A stretch of 64,000 nucleotides of DNA from Glaciihabitans sp. (lineage in GTDB: Bacteria > Actinomycetota > Actinomycetes > Actinomycetales > Microbacteriaceae), in assembly GCA_025463785.1 (NCBI GenBank), contig JAODBD010000001.1, forward strand, positions 1 through 64,000, written 5' to 3'. Below, in pieces: positions 51,613-59,320 of the stretch; within the stretch, counting starts at the first letter, position 1, and each line of letters starts with the position of its first letter. The notes below the pieces were generated by a model. The model was not told the DNA's origin and searched no databases. It saw only the letters and a program-made list of their open reading frames with translations. A program made the position numbers and the translations under genes.

Positions 51613-52175
51613 CGGTAGCAGTAGTCGCGGCTGTCGCCGCTGATGGTCAGGTCGGCCAGCAGGTCGGGGCGTTCGCGCTCGAAGTGGATGCGCTCCTGAG
51701 CAGCCCAGCGATCCCAGTACGGCTCGTAGGTGGCGCCGTCGCGCGCGAGTGCGCGGCGCTTGCGGGTCGGCTCATGGAGGTCGACCCAGATGCCGAAGGT
51801 TGCCGCGGGACGAGTCGCGCGAGTGAGCGCGCCGCTGCCCTCGACCACGAGCGGCCGAGTTGGATCGACTTCGTGCCACTCCGCCGGGGCATCGGCGAAC
51901 CAATCCCACCGACGCCACCGATGTCGTGTCAGGATTTCGCCGCTCACCATCGCGCTGGCGGCCGCCAGCCCATCCCATCCTGGGTAAAGGTCGTCCAGCC
52001 TCACGAGTTGCGCGCCTATCGCGGGGGCGAGTCGTCTGGCCAGTTCCGTCTTACCCGAGCCAGACTTTCCGTCAACGAGGACGACGGGTCGCGTCTGGTT
52101 CGCGAGGGCGTTGAGGATCGGCGCGAGCTCGGGCTCTGGGCCCAGCGCGTGGCCGGGCCTTGGGTCAGAAGCCAC
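51609..52175 (-). CDS. P-loop kinase-like ATPase, linked to the ECF operon
   Basis: 188 residues with Walker A VDGKSGSGKTELARRL (residues 33-48) and a kinase-like lid; RLDDLYPGWDG and PLVVEGSGALTR resemble uridine/phosphoribulokinase-type small kinases, and DLHEPTRKRRALARDG may be the lid. GTG 52175 follows GGAGG with ideal spacing inside the end of ykoC (11-bp overlap), so it is co-translated with the transporter. A vitamin or nucleoside salvage kinase is one guess; the substrate is unknown. Confidence 0.8.
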   Translation of the reverse strand: MASDPRPGHALGPEPELAPILNALANQTRPVVLVDGKSGSGKTELARRLAPAIGAQLVRLDDLYPGWDGLAAASAMVSGEILTRHRWRRWDWFADAPAEWHEVDPTRPLVVEGSGALTRATRPAATFGIWVDLHEPTRKRRALARDGATYEPYWDRWAAQERIHFERERPDLLADLTISGDSRDYCYR

Positions 52176-53001
52176 CGGCGAACCTCCAGGTTCCGGCCGC
52201 GATTGCCGCGACGATAGCGATCGACGCCACCGCAAATCCGATCAGAATCAGCAGAATCTCGGGCGCGCCGAACCGCGATTCACGCGCCCAGGTGCGCTTG
52301 GTCTCGCCGCCGAATCCGCGGGCCTCCATCGCTGTCGCGAGCTTGCTGCCCCGCCGAATCGACAGGACGAGTAGCGCGAAGGCCTGACTCGCGAGCCGTC
52401 GCAGTCGCCCGCGATCGGAGATACCGCGCGCCCGACGCGCAAGCTCCAGCGAGCGCCAGTCGTCGACGAACAGGCTTGCCAGGCGAAGCGCCGCGAGCGC
52501 CCCGAGTACGAACCGTGAAGGCAGGCGCAGAGTCTGAGCGAGCCCGTCAGCCAGGTCGGTCGGGTCAATTGTCAGAAACAGCACGAGCGCCGGGACTCCG
52601 ATCGCGAGAATCCGCAGGACGGTCGCGCCCGCGAGCCCGAGCGACCCGTCGGTCACGTGAGCGAACAGAAACTGCAGGTAAACCGCGCCCGAGGCCTTGC
52701 CGTAGAGGGCAATCGTGAGCCCGGCGAGCAACGCCCCAATCAAAATCGGCGAGCCGCGCACCAGAAATCGCCGGATGTCAACGCCGGCCCACGGGCAGAG
52801 AACCAACTCGCAGGCGAGCGCCGCTCCCGCCGAGACGGGATCAAGCGACAGCAGCAGAGCGACACCGACGACGACCGCAGTCGCCAGCTTCGCGACCGGG
52901 TTGATGCGCAGGATCGGCGCTACCCGCGCGCGCTGTGCCACCGGTGTGTCCGGCACCCCCCGTGTGCCCTTCTTTACCACCCGCGCGCCCTGTGCACTCA
53001 C
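52165..53001 (-). CDS. ykoC: ECF transporter T component (YkoC/EcfT-like)
   Basis: A 278-residue membrane protein with about five or six spans. The EcfT coupling motif is present (ARRARGISDRGRLRRL and MEARGFGGETKRT, an A-R-G pair). It joins the ATPases to the S component. It overlaps the ATPase gene (ATGA). Context places it in a thiamine/hydroxymethylpyrimidine uptake system. Confidence 0.92.
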   Translation of the reverse strand: MSAQGARVVKKGTRGVPDTPVAQRARVAPILRINPVAKLATAVVVGVALLLSLDPVSAGAALACELVLCPWAGVDIRRFLVRGSPILIGALLAGLTIALYGKASGAVYLQFLFAHVTDGSLGLAGATVLRILAIGVPALVLFLTIDPTDLADGLAQTLRLPSRFVLGALAALRLASLFVDDWRSLELARRARGISDRGRLRRLASQAFALLVLSIRRGSKLATAMEARGFGGETKRTWARESRFGAPEILLILIGFAVASIAIVAAIAAGTWRFAGGF

Positions 53002-54470
53002 GCCGACACCAGCTGACGGGTGATGCGAAGTTCGTCGTCGGCGATGGCGTCGACGAACGCGGCATCGTGCGTGATCGAGACGATTGACCTGCCCGCGTTG
53101 AGCAGTTCGGCGAGGAGTTGCACCAGCTCGGCCCAGGTACGGGCGTCCTGGCCGAACGTCGGCTCGTCGAGCACGAGGAGGGGGGGCGCAGATACCAGCG
53201 CCGTCGCAACGGAGAGCCTGCGTTTTTCGCCCCCCGAGAGAGTAAACGGGTTTACGGCGAGGAGTCGGTCGAGTCTCAGTCGGGACGAGACCTCGTCGAC
53301 CCTGCGTGCGATCTCCGCCGGAGCGACCTTCGCCGCACGCGGACCGACCGCCAGCTCTTCCCGCACGGAGCCGGTCACAAACTGATGCTCCGGATCCTGG
53401 AACACCGAGCCGATGCGCGATACCAGATCACGCGACTTCCAGGCGATGGGCGCGGGCGGGAGGCCGCGGGCGAGACCACTTGCGTCCAGCGTGCCGCTGA
53501 CGGGTGGCAGGAGTCCCGCGAGCGTGAGGCCGAGGGTCGTCTTGCCCGCACCGTTCGGGCCCGTGACTGCCAGCGAGCGCCCGCTCGAAAGTGCAATATC
53601 TAGATGGGCCTGGATGGGCATCCCGCGTCGTCCGATTGTGAGGTCGGATGCCAAAACTAGCTGCGTCGACTCGAACGGGACGCGCTGCGGTGCTGCGGGC
53701 GTCCTACCGGGCACCCACACCCCGCTGGCGGCGAGGCTCGCGCCGTGACGCGTGAGCACCTCTCGGGGCGTGCCATCGGCCAGGACTCCCCCGCCGGGTT
53801 CGAGCACGATGACGCGATCGACGAGTTCGAGCCAGACGTCGACCCGGTGTTCGATGACGATGAAGGTGGACAGGGTGTCTGTGAGGATCGAGCCGACGGC
53901 ATCCCGAACCTCGGTAACGCCGTCGGGGTCGAGGTTGGCCGTGGGCTCATCGAGCAGCACCAGGCCTGGTCTCATCGCGAGAACCCCGGCGAGTGCGAGG
54001 CGCTGCTTTTGACCGCCCGAGAGCTGATTGGTGGGATGGTCCAGTGGCAGGTTGAGGCCGACCGAGGTGAGCGATTCGTGAACGCGCCGCCAGATTTCGT
54101 CCCGCGCCACTCCCAGATTTTCGCAGCCGAATGCGACGTCGTCACCGACCTTCGCGAGGATGACCTGCGAGTCGGGGTCCTGTAGTACGAGCCCTACCCG
54201 CCCGCGGGATTGCTCGGCCGGCCGGCCGGCGACCAGCAGCTGCCCCTGTTGCTCGCCCTCGTCTTCGCCGCCGAGCACACCGGCGAGCGCGTGGATCAGC
54301 GTGGATTTTCCTGCCCCGGATGCCCCCAGCAGCAGCACGCGTTCGCCCGGCGATATCGACAGGTCGAGCCCGCTCACGGCGAACCCACCGCGCCCGGCAT
54401 GCCGCCAGCCCCAGCCCCGCGCCTCGACGGACGCGGGACTCTGCGGAGCCGCCGTCCCGGACGTGATCAG
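52998..54470 (-). CDS. ykoD: ECF transporter fused double ATPase (YkoD-like)
   Basis: About 490 residues, two ABC domains in one chain. Walker A GASGAGKST (about residue 60) and GPNGAGKTT (about 315); signatures LSGGQKQRLAL and LSGGEKRRLSV; Walker B LVLLDEPT and LLVLDEPT. It powers vitamin uptake. No ATG, GTG or TTG lies at the expected start. CTG at 54470 overlaps the ykoE stop (CTGA) and keeps the A-loop aromatic WGWRH. GTG 54377 is an alternative but would cut into the first domain. Confidence 0.9.
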   Translation of the reverse strand: MITSGTAAPQSPASVEARGWGWRHAGRGGFAVSGLDLSISPGERVLLLGASGAGKSTLIHALAGVLGGEDEGEQQGQLLVAGRPAEQSRGRVGLVLQDPDSQVILAKVGDDVAFGCENLGVARDEIWRRVHESLTSVGLNLPLDHPTNQLSGGQKQRLALAGVLAMRPGLVLLDEPTANLDPDGVTEVRDAVGSILTDTLSTFIVIEHRVDVWLELVDRVIVLEPGGGVLADGTPREVLTRHGASLAASGVWVPGRTPAAPQRVPFESTQLVLASDLTIGRRGMPIQAHLDIALSSGRSLAVTGPNGAGKTTLGLTLAGLLPPVSGTLDASGLARGLPPAPIAWKSRDLVSRIGSVFQDPEHQFVTGSVREELAVGPRAAKVAPAEIARRVDEVSSRLRLDRLLAVNPFTLSGGEKRRLSVATALVSAPPLLVLDEPTFGQDARTWAELVQLLAELLNAGRSIVSITHDAAFVDAIADDELRITRQLVSA

Positions 54471-55105
54471 GCCGCCAGGTTTGCGGTGCGACCGGACGCG
54501 AACCTGGACAGAGCGCCGGTCTTGGCCAGCGCTCGCACCAGCAACCACGAACCGAGGCCTGCGATTACTGCGCCCGAGATGACCGCGCCGGTACCGTAGG
54601 TCAGCCGGAATGCGAGCCCGGTGCCCGGATAGGAATTCACGAAGTCGTTGATCGCCATGCTGAGGCCGCTCGCGGCTCCGGCAACTACAGCAACCCAGAC
54701 GCGCCAGGTCGAGTAGAGCAGGATGGCAAACACGACTTCCGCTCCGAGTCCCTGGATGACGCCCGACAGGATTGTCTGGAATCCTCCCCACTGCGATCCG
54801 GGGCCAAATGCCTCGATGGTTGCGGCAACGACCTCGGTGAAGACGGCCGCGCCGGGTTTGCGCACGACGAGACCACCGACGACCGCCGGGATGAGCCACA
54901 CGCCGTATACGAGCGAGCCGGATCCCTGCAGCAGGAGATCGAGCGGTTTGCTCGGGATGGCGTAGACAAAATCCCATCCGAAGAACACCACTGCGAATGC
55001 GACGCCGAGCACCGCGGCGACCACGATATCGACGACGCGCCAGCGGTAGTTGATCCGTCGTTTGGACGGAGTTACGGGACTGGAAGGGGTTGAAACTGTT
55101 GTCAT
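54467..55105 (-). CDS. ykoE: ECF transporter S component (YkoE family)
   Basis: A 212-residue membrane protein with about five or six spans, typical YkoE: RVVDIVVAAVLGVAFAVVFFGWDFVY, GVWLIPAVVGGLVVRKPGAAVFTEVVAATIEAFGPGSQWG and a closing GAVISGAVIAGLGSWLLV. YkoE-type proteins bind thiamine or its pyrimidine part. A TPP riboswitch lies just upstream, which confirms the substrate class. It is first of ykoE-ykoD-ykoC-kinase. Confidence 0.94.
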   Translation of the reverse strand: MTTVSTPSSPVTPSKRRINYRWRVVDIVVAAVLGVAFAVVFFGWDFVYAIPSKPLDLLLQGSGSLVYGVWLIPAVVGGLVVRKPGAAVFTEVVAATIEAFGPGSQWGGFQTILSGVIQGLGAEVVFAILLYSTWRVWVAVVAGAASGLSMAINDFVNSYPGTGLAFRLTYGTGAVISGAVIAGLGSWLLVRALAKTGALSRFASGRTANLAA

Positions 55106-55163
55106 TCTTCGTGCCTTTCGCTATGAAATGGCACGGGAGCGTTCTGTCACAATGCTCGAGAGA

Positions 55164-55256
55164 TTGGCCTCCCTGCGCTGGCATGATCCAGATCAGGTTC
55201 GACGGTCGGAGCTTGGAGAAGCTCCCTCTCAGCCCGGCTACACCGGACTCCCGTGT
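55164..55256 (-). promoter_or_regulatory. TPP riboswitch (THI element)
   Basis: On the minus strand the conserved bases occur in order: ACGGGAGTCC, GGGCTGAGAGG with the CTGAGA core, then ACCTGATCTGGATCATGCC and AGCGCAGGGAG. The layout of P1-P5 matches the known thiamine-pyrophosphate aptamer. It ends about 60 nt before the ykoE start and would turn the transporter off when TPP is high, most likely by hiding the ribosome-binding site. Confidence 0.95.
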
Positions 55257-55378
55257 TCACCCACCATGCTAACCGACCGACACGATCCATCGCACACCTG
55301 TTGCGTAATCCCCGTGAGCTTTGCGCAATCCTTTTGCGGCGGGCACGTTTCCCTTTGGCTGCGACAATCCACACCCAG

Positions 55379-55413
55379 CGCACAGCGCATAGCGCATAGC
55401 GCACAGCGCATGG
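55379..55413. repeat. Five-copy 7-bp tandem repeat
   Basis: Units CGCACAG/CGCATAG repeat five times without interruption. It lies 25 bp before palindromic element copy B, in the gene-free stretch 55257-55697. Confidence 0.7.
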
Positions 55414-55438
55414 CAACAGCCAGAGCTGCGCCAACCAT

Positions 55439-55490
55439 TCGTGATTTTCAGGAGGGTTTCCTTTTGCGGATGACATCCTGAAAAACACGA
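55439..55490 (-). repeat. 52-bp palindromic element, copy B
   Basis: Inverted copy of the element at 12738-12789: on the minus strand it begins TCGTGTTTTTCAGGA and ends TCCTGAAAATCACGA, with the interior diverged (39 of 52 identical overall). The inner part again contains a TCC/GGA mini-stem. It is not part of any gene. Confidence 0.75.
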
Positions 55491-55535
55491 ACGTGCGAGG
55501 AGGCGCGACGCCGAGTCGGTCCCGTCAGCGAGGTC

Positions 55536-55643
55536 GGCCAGATCGGCTGCGTCGGCCAGGCCAGCCAATCCAGCCGGATCGGCCAGGCCAGCCAGATCGG
55601 CCAGATCGGCCAGGCCAGCCAATCCAGCCAAACCGGCCGGGCC
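55536..55643. repeat. Twelve-copy 9-bp tandem array
   Basis: Twelve 9-bp units (such as GGCCAGATC, GGCCAGGCC, AGCCAATCC) run without a break. Read on the minus strand they would encode LAxLAx-type peptides, but there is no start signal and the phase is purely repetitive. Relative to the palindromic element, the array is on the same side as the 9-bp array next to copy A. Confidence 0.8.
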
Positions 55644-55697
55644 CACCACGCCACACTTCCGCGGGCAGGTGAGTCAGCGGCCCGACGCCGGCTCAGG

Positions 55698-56144
55698 TCA
55701 CTCCGGGTCGCGGGTGAGGATGACGACTGGAATCTGACGGTCGGTCTTCTTTTGGTAGTCGGCGTAGTCGGGATACAGGCCGACCATGAGATCCCAGCGG
55801 ACCGGCTTCTCCTCGGGAGTCGCGGTGCGGGCCGTCGCCCAGAACGTCTCCGCGCCGACCTGCAACCACACCCGCGGATTTTCGACCAGGTTGAGGTACC
55901 AGACCGGGTGCTTAGGAGCACCTCCAGTGGACGCCACCACGAGGAACTCATCCTCGTACGACGACCCGATCAGGCAGGTGCGCCGCCACTCGCCCGACTT
56001 CCGGCCCTTCGTCGTCAACAGGAGCAGCGGGGCGCCATAGCGGAAAACGGGCCTGGACCCATCGGTCGCGATGTACTCGTCGATCTGCTTCTTTACCCAC
56101 TCGGAGTCGTTATCGATAATCGGGGCGGGAGCTACAGAAGTCAT
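55698..56144 (-). CDS. F420-dependent nitroreductase-family protein, second paralogue
   Basis: 148 residues: APLLLLTTKGRKSGEWRRTCLIGSSY, then VVASTGGAPKHPVWYLNLVENPRVWLQVG and YADYQKKTDRQIPVVILTR, the same fold as the protein at 32121. TAACGT is 6 nt before the ATG with no ribosome-binding site: leaderless. It starts 5 bp from the DivIVA-motif gene end, so the two may form one unit with DUF1697 upstream. Confidence 0.9.
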   Translation of the reverse strand: MTSVAPAPIIDNDSEWVKKQIDEYIATDGSRPVFRYGAPLLLLTTKGRKSGEWRRTCLIGSSYEDEFLVVASTGGAPKHPVWYLNLVENPRVWLQVGAETFWATARTATPEEKPVRWDLMVGLYPDYADYQKKTDRQIPVVILTRDPE

Positions 56145-56148
56145 CTAA

Positions 56149-56436
56149 TTACGTTAGCCGCGACTCGGCAGACTCGTATCGCGTGAGCGTCGCAACCGCC
56201 TGATCGAGAAACTCGTCCACCTCGTCCTGCTCGTAGCCGCTGCGAAACTTCGTCCTCTGAAACCGCCTGTTCACCACATCGTGCGATGTCAGCATGGGAG
56301 CGGTGCGACCCGCCTCCCAGTCGGCGAGCGCCGCCCTGACACGGTCGAGAAACTCGTCGACCTCGTCCTGGTCATAACCGTCACGCCACTTCGTCGGCGC
56401 GAACCGCACGGAGTCAATGTCAGCAGCCTGAACCAT
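56149..56436 (-). CDS. Microprotein with two DivIVA N-terminal motifs
   Basis: 95 residues made of two copies of the DivIVA lipid-binding motif: VRFAPTKWRDGYDQDEVDEFLDRV (from about residue 10) and RRFQRTKFRSGYEQDEVDEFLDQA (from about 58). It lacks the long coiled coil of full-size DivIVA. The repeated F/R...GYxxxEVDEFLD motif normally binds curved membrane at poles and septa. A role as an adaptor or competitor of DivIVA is inferred. Confidence 0.85.
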   Translation of the reverse strand: MVQAADIDSVRFAPTKWRDGYDQDEVDEFLDRVRAALADWEAGRTAPMLTSHDVVNRRFQRTKFRSGYEQDEVDEFLDQAVATLTRYESAESRLT

Positions 56437-56448
56437 GGGCCAATTGTG

Positions 56449-56982
56449 TCAGTCCGAAGCGGCTGCATCGAGGATGCGGTTCACTGTGCGCACATTGCGT
56501 GTCGTCGCCACGGGAGCGAACTGGCGCCACCAGGCCGGCTTCAACCGCGACTTCAGGATGCCGTCCGGGCACCACTGATAGATCGCGCGACCCTCAATCA
56601 CCAGGCGTTCGGGGGCGAGATCCGAATCCGACGGGCGCTCGACCTCGGCTGGCACAACATCACCATCGAGGAACGTGATCACCAACTTCGACAGATCATC
56701 GGAGACCTCGAGAAGCGGGTTGGCATCCGCGATTCGACGAAAGTCCTCGAGGGACAACACCACCGCACGCGACTTCACGCCGGTTCGCGATGCGATCGCC
56801 GACTCGAGGGCGGCAACATCCGGAACAATTGCAGACTCGAGGATGACGTTGCCACTCTGCAGCAGGGTCCGAACGCTCGAATACCCGGCGTCGCTCACGA
56901 GCTCACGCAACTCCGACATGGCGACCCGCGTGGTCGGGTTCACGTTGATACCCCTCAACAGGAGCACATATTTATCAGTCAT
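56449..56982 (-). CDS. DUF1697 protein
   Basis: 177 residues matching DUF1697: YVLLLRGINVNPTTRVAMSELRELVSDAGYSSVRTLLQSGNVIL at the N-terminus, then RAVVLSLEDFRRIADANPL and RLVIEGRAIYQWCPDGILKSRL. Fold ferredoxin-like; function unknown. TACACT is 8 nt before the ATG. It is first of a three-gene minus-strand group with the DivIVA-motif and F420-type genes. Confidence 0.93.
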   Translation of the reverse strand: MTDKYVLLLRGINVNPTTRVAMSELRELVSDAGYSSVRTLLQSGNVILESAIVPDVAALESAIASRTGVKSRAVVLSLEDFRRIADANPLLEVSDDLSKLVITFLDGDVVPAEVERPSDSDLAPERLVIEGRAIYQWCPDGILKSRLKPAWWRQFAPVATTRNVRTVNRILDAAASD

Positions 56983-57056
56983 CCACCGAAAGTGTAAGCA
57001 CCCCAGCGCATTAGAGCCCAGCGGCTACGGTTGAAAGACCATCCTGAGGGGAACCA

Positions 57057-59309
57057 ATGAACACCTGGCCCGGATCTGCATACCCGCTCGGCGCGACATT
57101 CGACGGCAATGGCACCAACTTCGCCCTCTACAGCGAAGCTGCCGAACAGGTCGAACTCTGCCTTTTCGATGAAAGCCTCGTCGAGACCAGGGTTCCGCTC
57201 ACCGAGGTCGACGCCTACGTTTGGCACGCATACCTACCGCAGGTACAGCCGGGCCAGCGCTACGGCTACCGTGTCACCGGCGAGTACGACCCGAAGTCAG
57301 GCAAACGGTTCAACCCAAACAAGCTCCTGCTCGACCCATACGCCAAGGCGACCTGCGGCGAGATCACGTGGGGCCAGTCGATGTTCGCGTACAACTTCGG
57401 CGACCCGGAGTCCGAGAACAACGCCGACTCGGCCGCAGACATGATGTACGGCGTTGTCATCAACCCCTTCTTCGACTGGGCGGGAGACCGCGCGCCTAAG
57501 ATCCCGTATGCAGACAGCGTGATCTACGAAGCGCACGTTAAGGGGCTCACGGAGCTCCACCCGGCTATCCCCGAAAACATTCGGGGTACGTACAACGCCC
57601 TCGCGCATCCCGCAATCACCGAGCACCTGCAAAAACTCGGGATCACGGCGATCGAGCTCATGCCGGTACACCAATTCGTCAATGACTCGACGCTCCAGGA
57701 GAAGGGCCTCTCCAACTACTGGGGCTACAACACCATCGGCTTTTTCGCGCCGCAGAGCACCTATTCCTCCAGCGGCGACCTCGGCCAGCAGGTGCAGGAG
57801 TTCAAGGGCATGGTGCGCGCCATGCACGCCGCGGGCATCGAAGTCATCCTCGATGTCGTTTACAACCACACGGCTGAAGGCAACGAACTCGGGCCGACCA
57901 TTTCGTTCAAAGGCATCGACAACCAGTCGTATTACAAGCTGGTGGATGCCACACCCGAGTACTACATGGACTACACGGGCACCGGCAACTCGTTCAATGC
58001 GAGCAACCCGCACTCCCTTCAGCTCATCATGGACAGCCTGCGGTACTGGGTGACCGAGATGCACGTCGACGGATTCCGGTTCGACCTGGCCGCAGCACTC
58101 GCCCGAGAGTTTTACGACGTCGATCGGCTGTCTGCGTTCTTCGAGCTCGTGCAGCAGGACCCCATCGTGTCGCAGGTCAAACTGATTGCAGAGCCGTGGG
58201 ATGTCGGTCCCGGCGGCTACCAAGTCGGCAACTTCCCACCCCAATGGACCGAGTGGAACGGCAAGTACCGCGACACCGTACGCGACTTCTGGCGCGGCGA
58301 GGCGTCGACGCTCGGGGAGTTCGCATCCCGTCTCACCGGCTCCGCTGACCTGTACGAGCACGACGGCAGGCGGCCCGTGGCGTCAATCAACTTCGTGACC
58401 GCACACGACGGTTTTACCCTGCGCGATCTCGTGTCGTACAACGAGAAACACAACCAGGCCAACGGCGAAAACGGCAAAGACGGCGCCGACGACAATCGCT
58501 CCTACAACTGCGGCATCGAAGGTCCGACCAACGACCCCGCCGTGCTCGCGCTGCGCGGTCGTCAGCAGCGCAATTTCATTGCGACTCTGCTGCTCTCGCA
58601 GGGGGTGCCAATGGTGCTGCACGGTGACGAGCTCGGTCGCACTCAGCAGGGCAACAACAACACCTACGCCCAGGACAACGAGCTCTCCTGGGTGCATTGG
58701 GACGAGGCAGACCAGCCTCTGATCGACTACACCGCAGCCGTTGCGCGACTGCGGAAGGAGCATCCGACGTTTCGGCGCTGGCGGTTCTTCGATGGCCGCC
58801 CCGTCGTTCGGGGCGAGGGCGAACCGCTGCCCGACATCGTCTGGCTGCAGCCGGATGCCGCGGTCATGGCGCCGAAAGACTGGGACTCCGGGTTCGGCCG
58901 AGCCATCGCGGTGTTCCTGAACGGGGAGGGCATTCACGGGCGCGATGCCAGGGGCGAACGCGTGACCGACCGCAACTTCCTCATCCTGTTCAATGCCGGC
59001 GACGACCCGGTCGACTTCGTTCTGCCACCGGATGAGTACTCAGACGTGTGGGAGATCGTGGTTGACACCGCGGGTGCGAGTGCGGACTCCGCGCCTCGGG
59101 ATGCCGGCAATACCATCCCGGTCGAGGCCAAATCACTGATGGTGCTGCGTGCCCACATTGCCGCCGAGGCCGAGGCCGACCATTCGGTGGCGGCGTCGCT
59201 ATCTGCACCTCAGCCGCCCGTCGTCCCGAGCGCCGTCGAGCCGCCGGCCAGCCAGGCCAAGGGTCAGACCAAGGGCGAGGTCCAGAGTCGGGCCAAGGGC
59301 CAGGAATAG
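57057..59309 (+). CDS. glgX: Glycogen debranching enzyme GlgX
   Basis: A 750-residue GH13 isoamylase-type enzyme that cleaves alpha-1,6 branches of limit dextrin. N-terminal CBM48 (YPLGATFDGNGTNFALYSEAAEQVELCLFDE), then GH13 motifs DVVYNHT, GFRFDLAAAL (nucleophile Asp), LIAEPWDVG (acid Glu) and FVTAHDGFTL. The final 40 residues (Gln/Lys/Pro-rich) are probably disordered. It is followed after 11 bp by treY and then treZ: a glycogen-to-trehalose operon. Confidence 0.96.
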   Translation: MNTWPGSAYPLGATFDGNGTNFALYSEAAEQVELCLFDESLVETRVPLTEVDAYVWHAYLPQVQPGQRYGYRVTGEYDPKSGKRFNPNKLLLDPYAKATCGEITWGQSMFAYNFGDPESENNADSAADMMYGVVINPFFDWAGDRAPKIPYADSVIYEAHVKGLTELHPAIPENIRGTYNALAHPAITEHLQKLGITAIELMPVHQFVNDSTLQEKGLSNYWGYNTIGFFAPQSTYSSSGDLGQQVQEFKGMVRAMHAAGIEVILDVVYNHTAEGNELGPTISFKGIDNQSYYKLVDATPEYYMDYTGTGNSFNASNPHSLQLIMDSLRYWVTEMHVDGFRFDLAAALAREFYDVDRLSAFFELVQQDPIVSQVKLIAEPWDVGPGGYQVGNFPPQWTEWNGKYRDTVRDFWRGEASTLGEFASRLTGSADLYEHDGRRPVASINFVTAHDGFTLRDLVSYNEKHNQANGENGKDGADDNRSYNCGIEGPTNDPAVLALRGRQQRNFIATLLLSQGVPMVLHGDELGRTQQGNNNTYAQDNELSWVHWDEADQPLIDYTAAVARLRKEHPTFRRWRFFDGRPVVRGEGEPLPDIVWLQPDAAVMAPKDWDSGFGRAIAVFLNGEGIHGRDARGERVTDRNFLILFNAGDDPVDFVLPPDEYSDVWEIVVDTAGASADSAPRDAGNTIPVEAKSLMVLRAHIAAEAEADHSVAASLSAPQPPVVPSAVEPPASQAKGQTKGEVQSRAKGQE

Positions 59310-59320
59310 GACGAACACGG

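Noticed and set aside
55269-55649. Minus-strand frame encoding a Leu-Ala-Gly/Asp repeat protein
   Set aside because: The peptide is only the translation of the 9-bp array; it crosses the palindromic element and the 7-bp array and has no ribosome-binding site.
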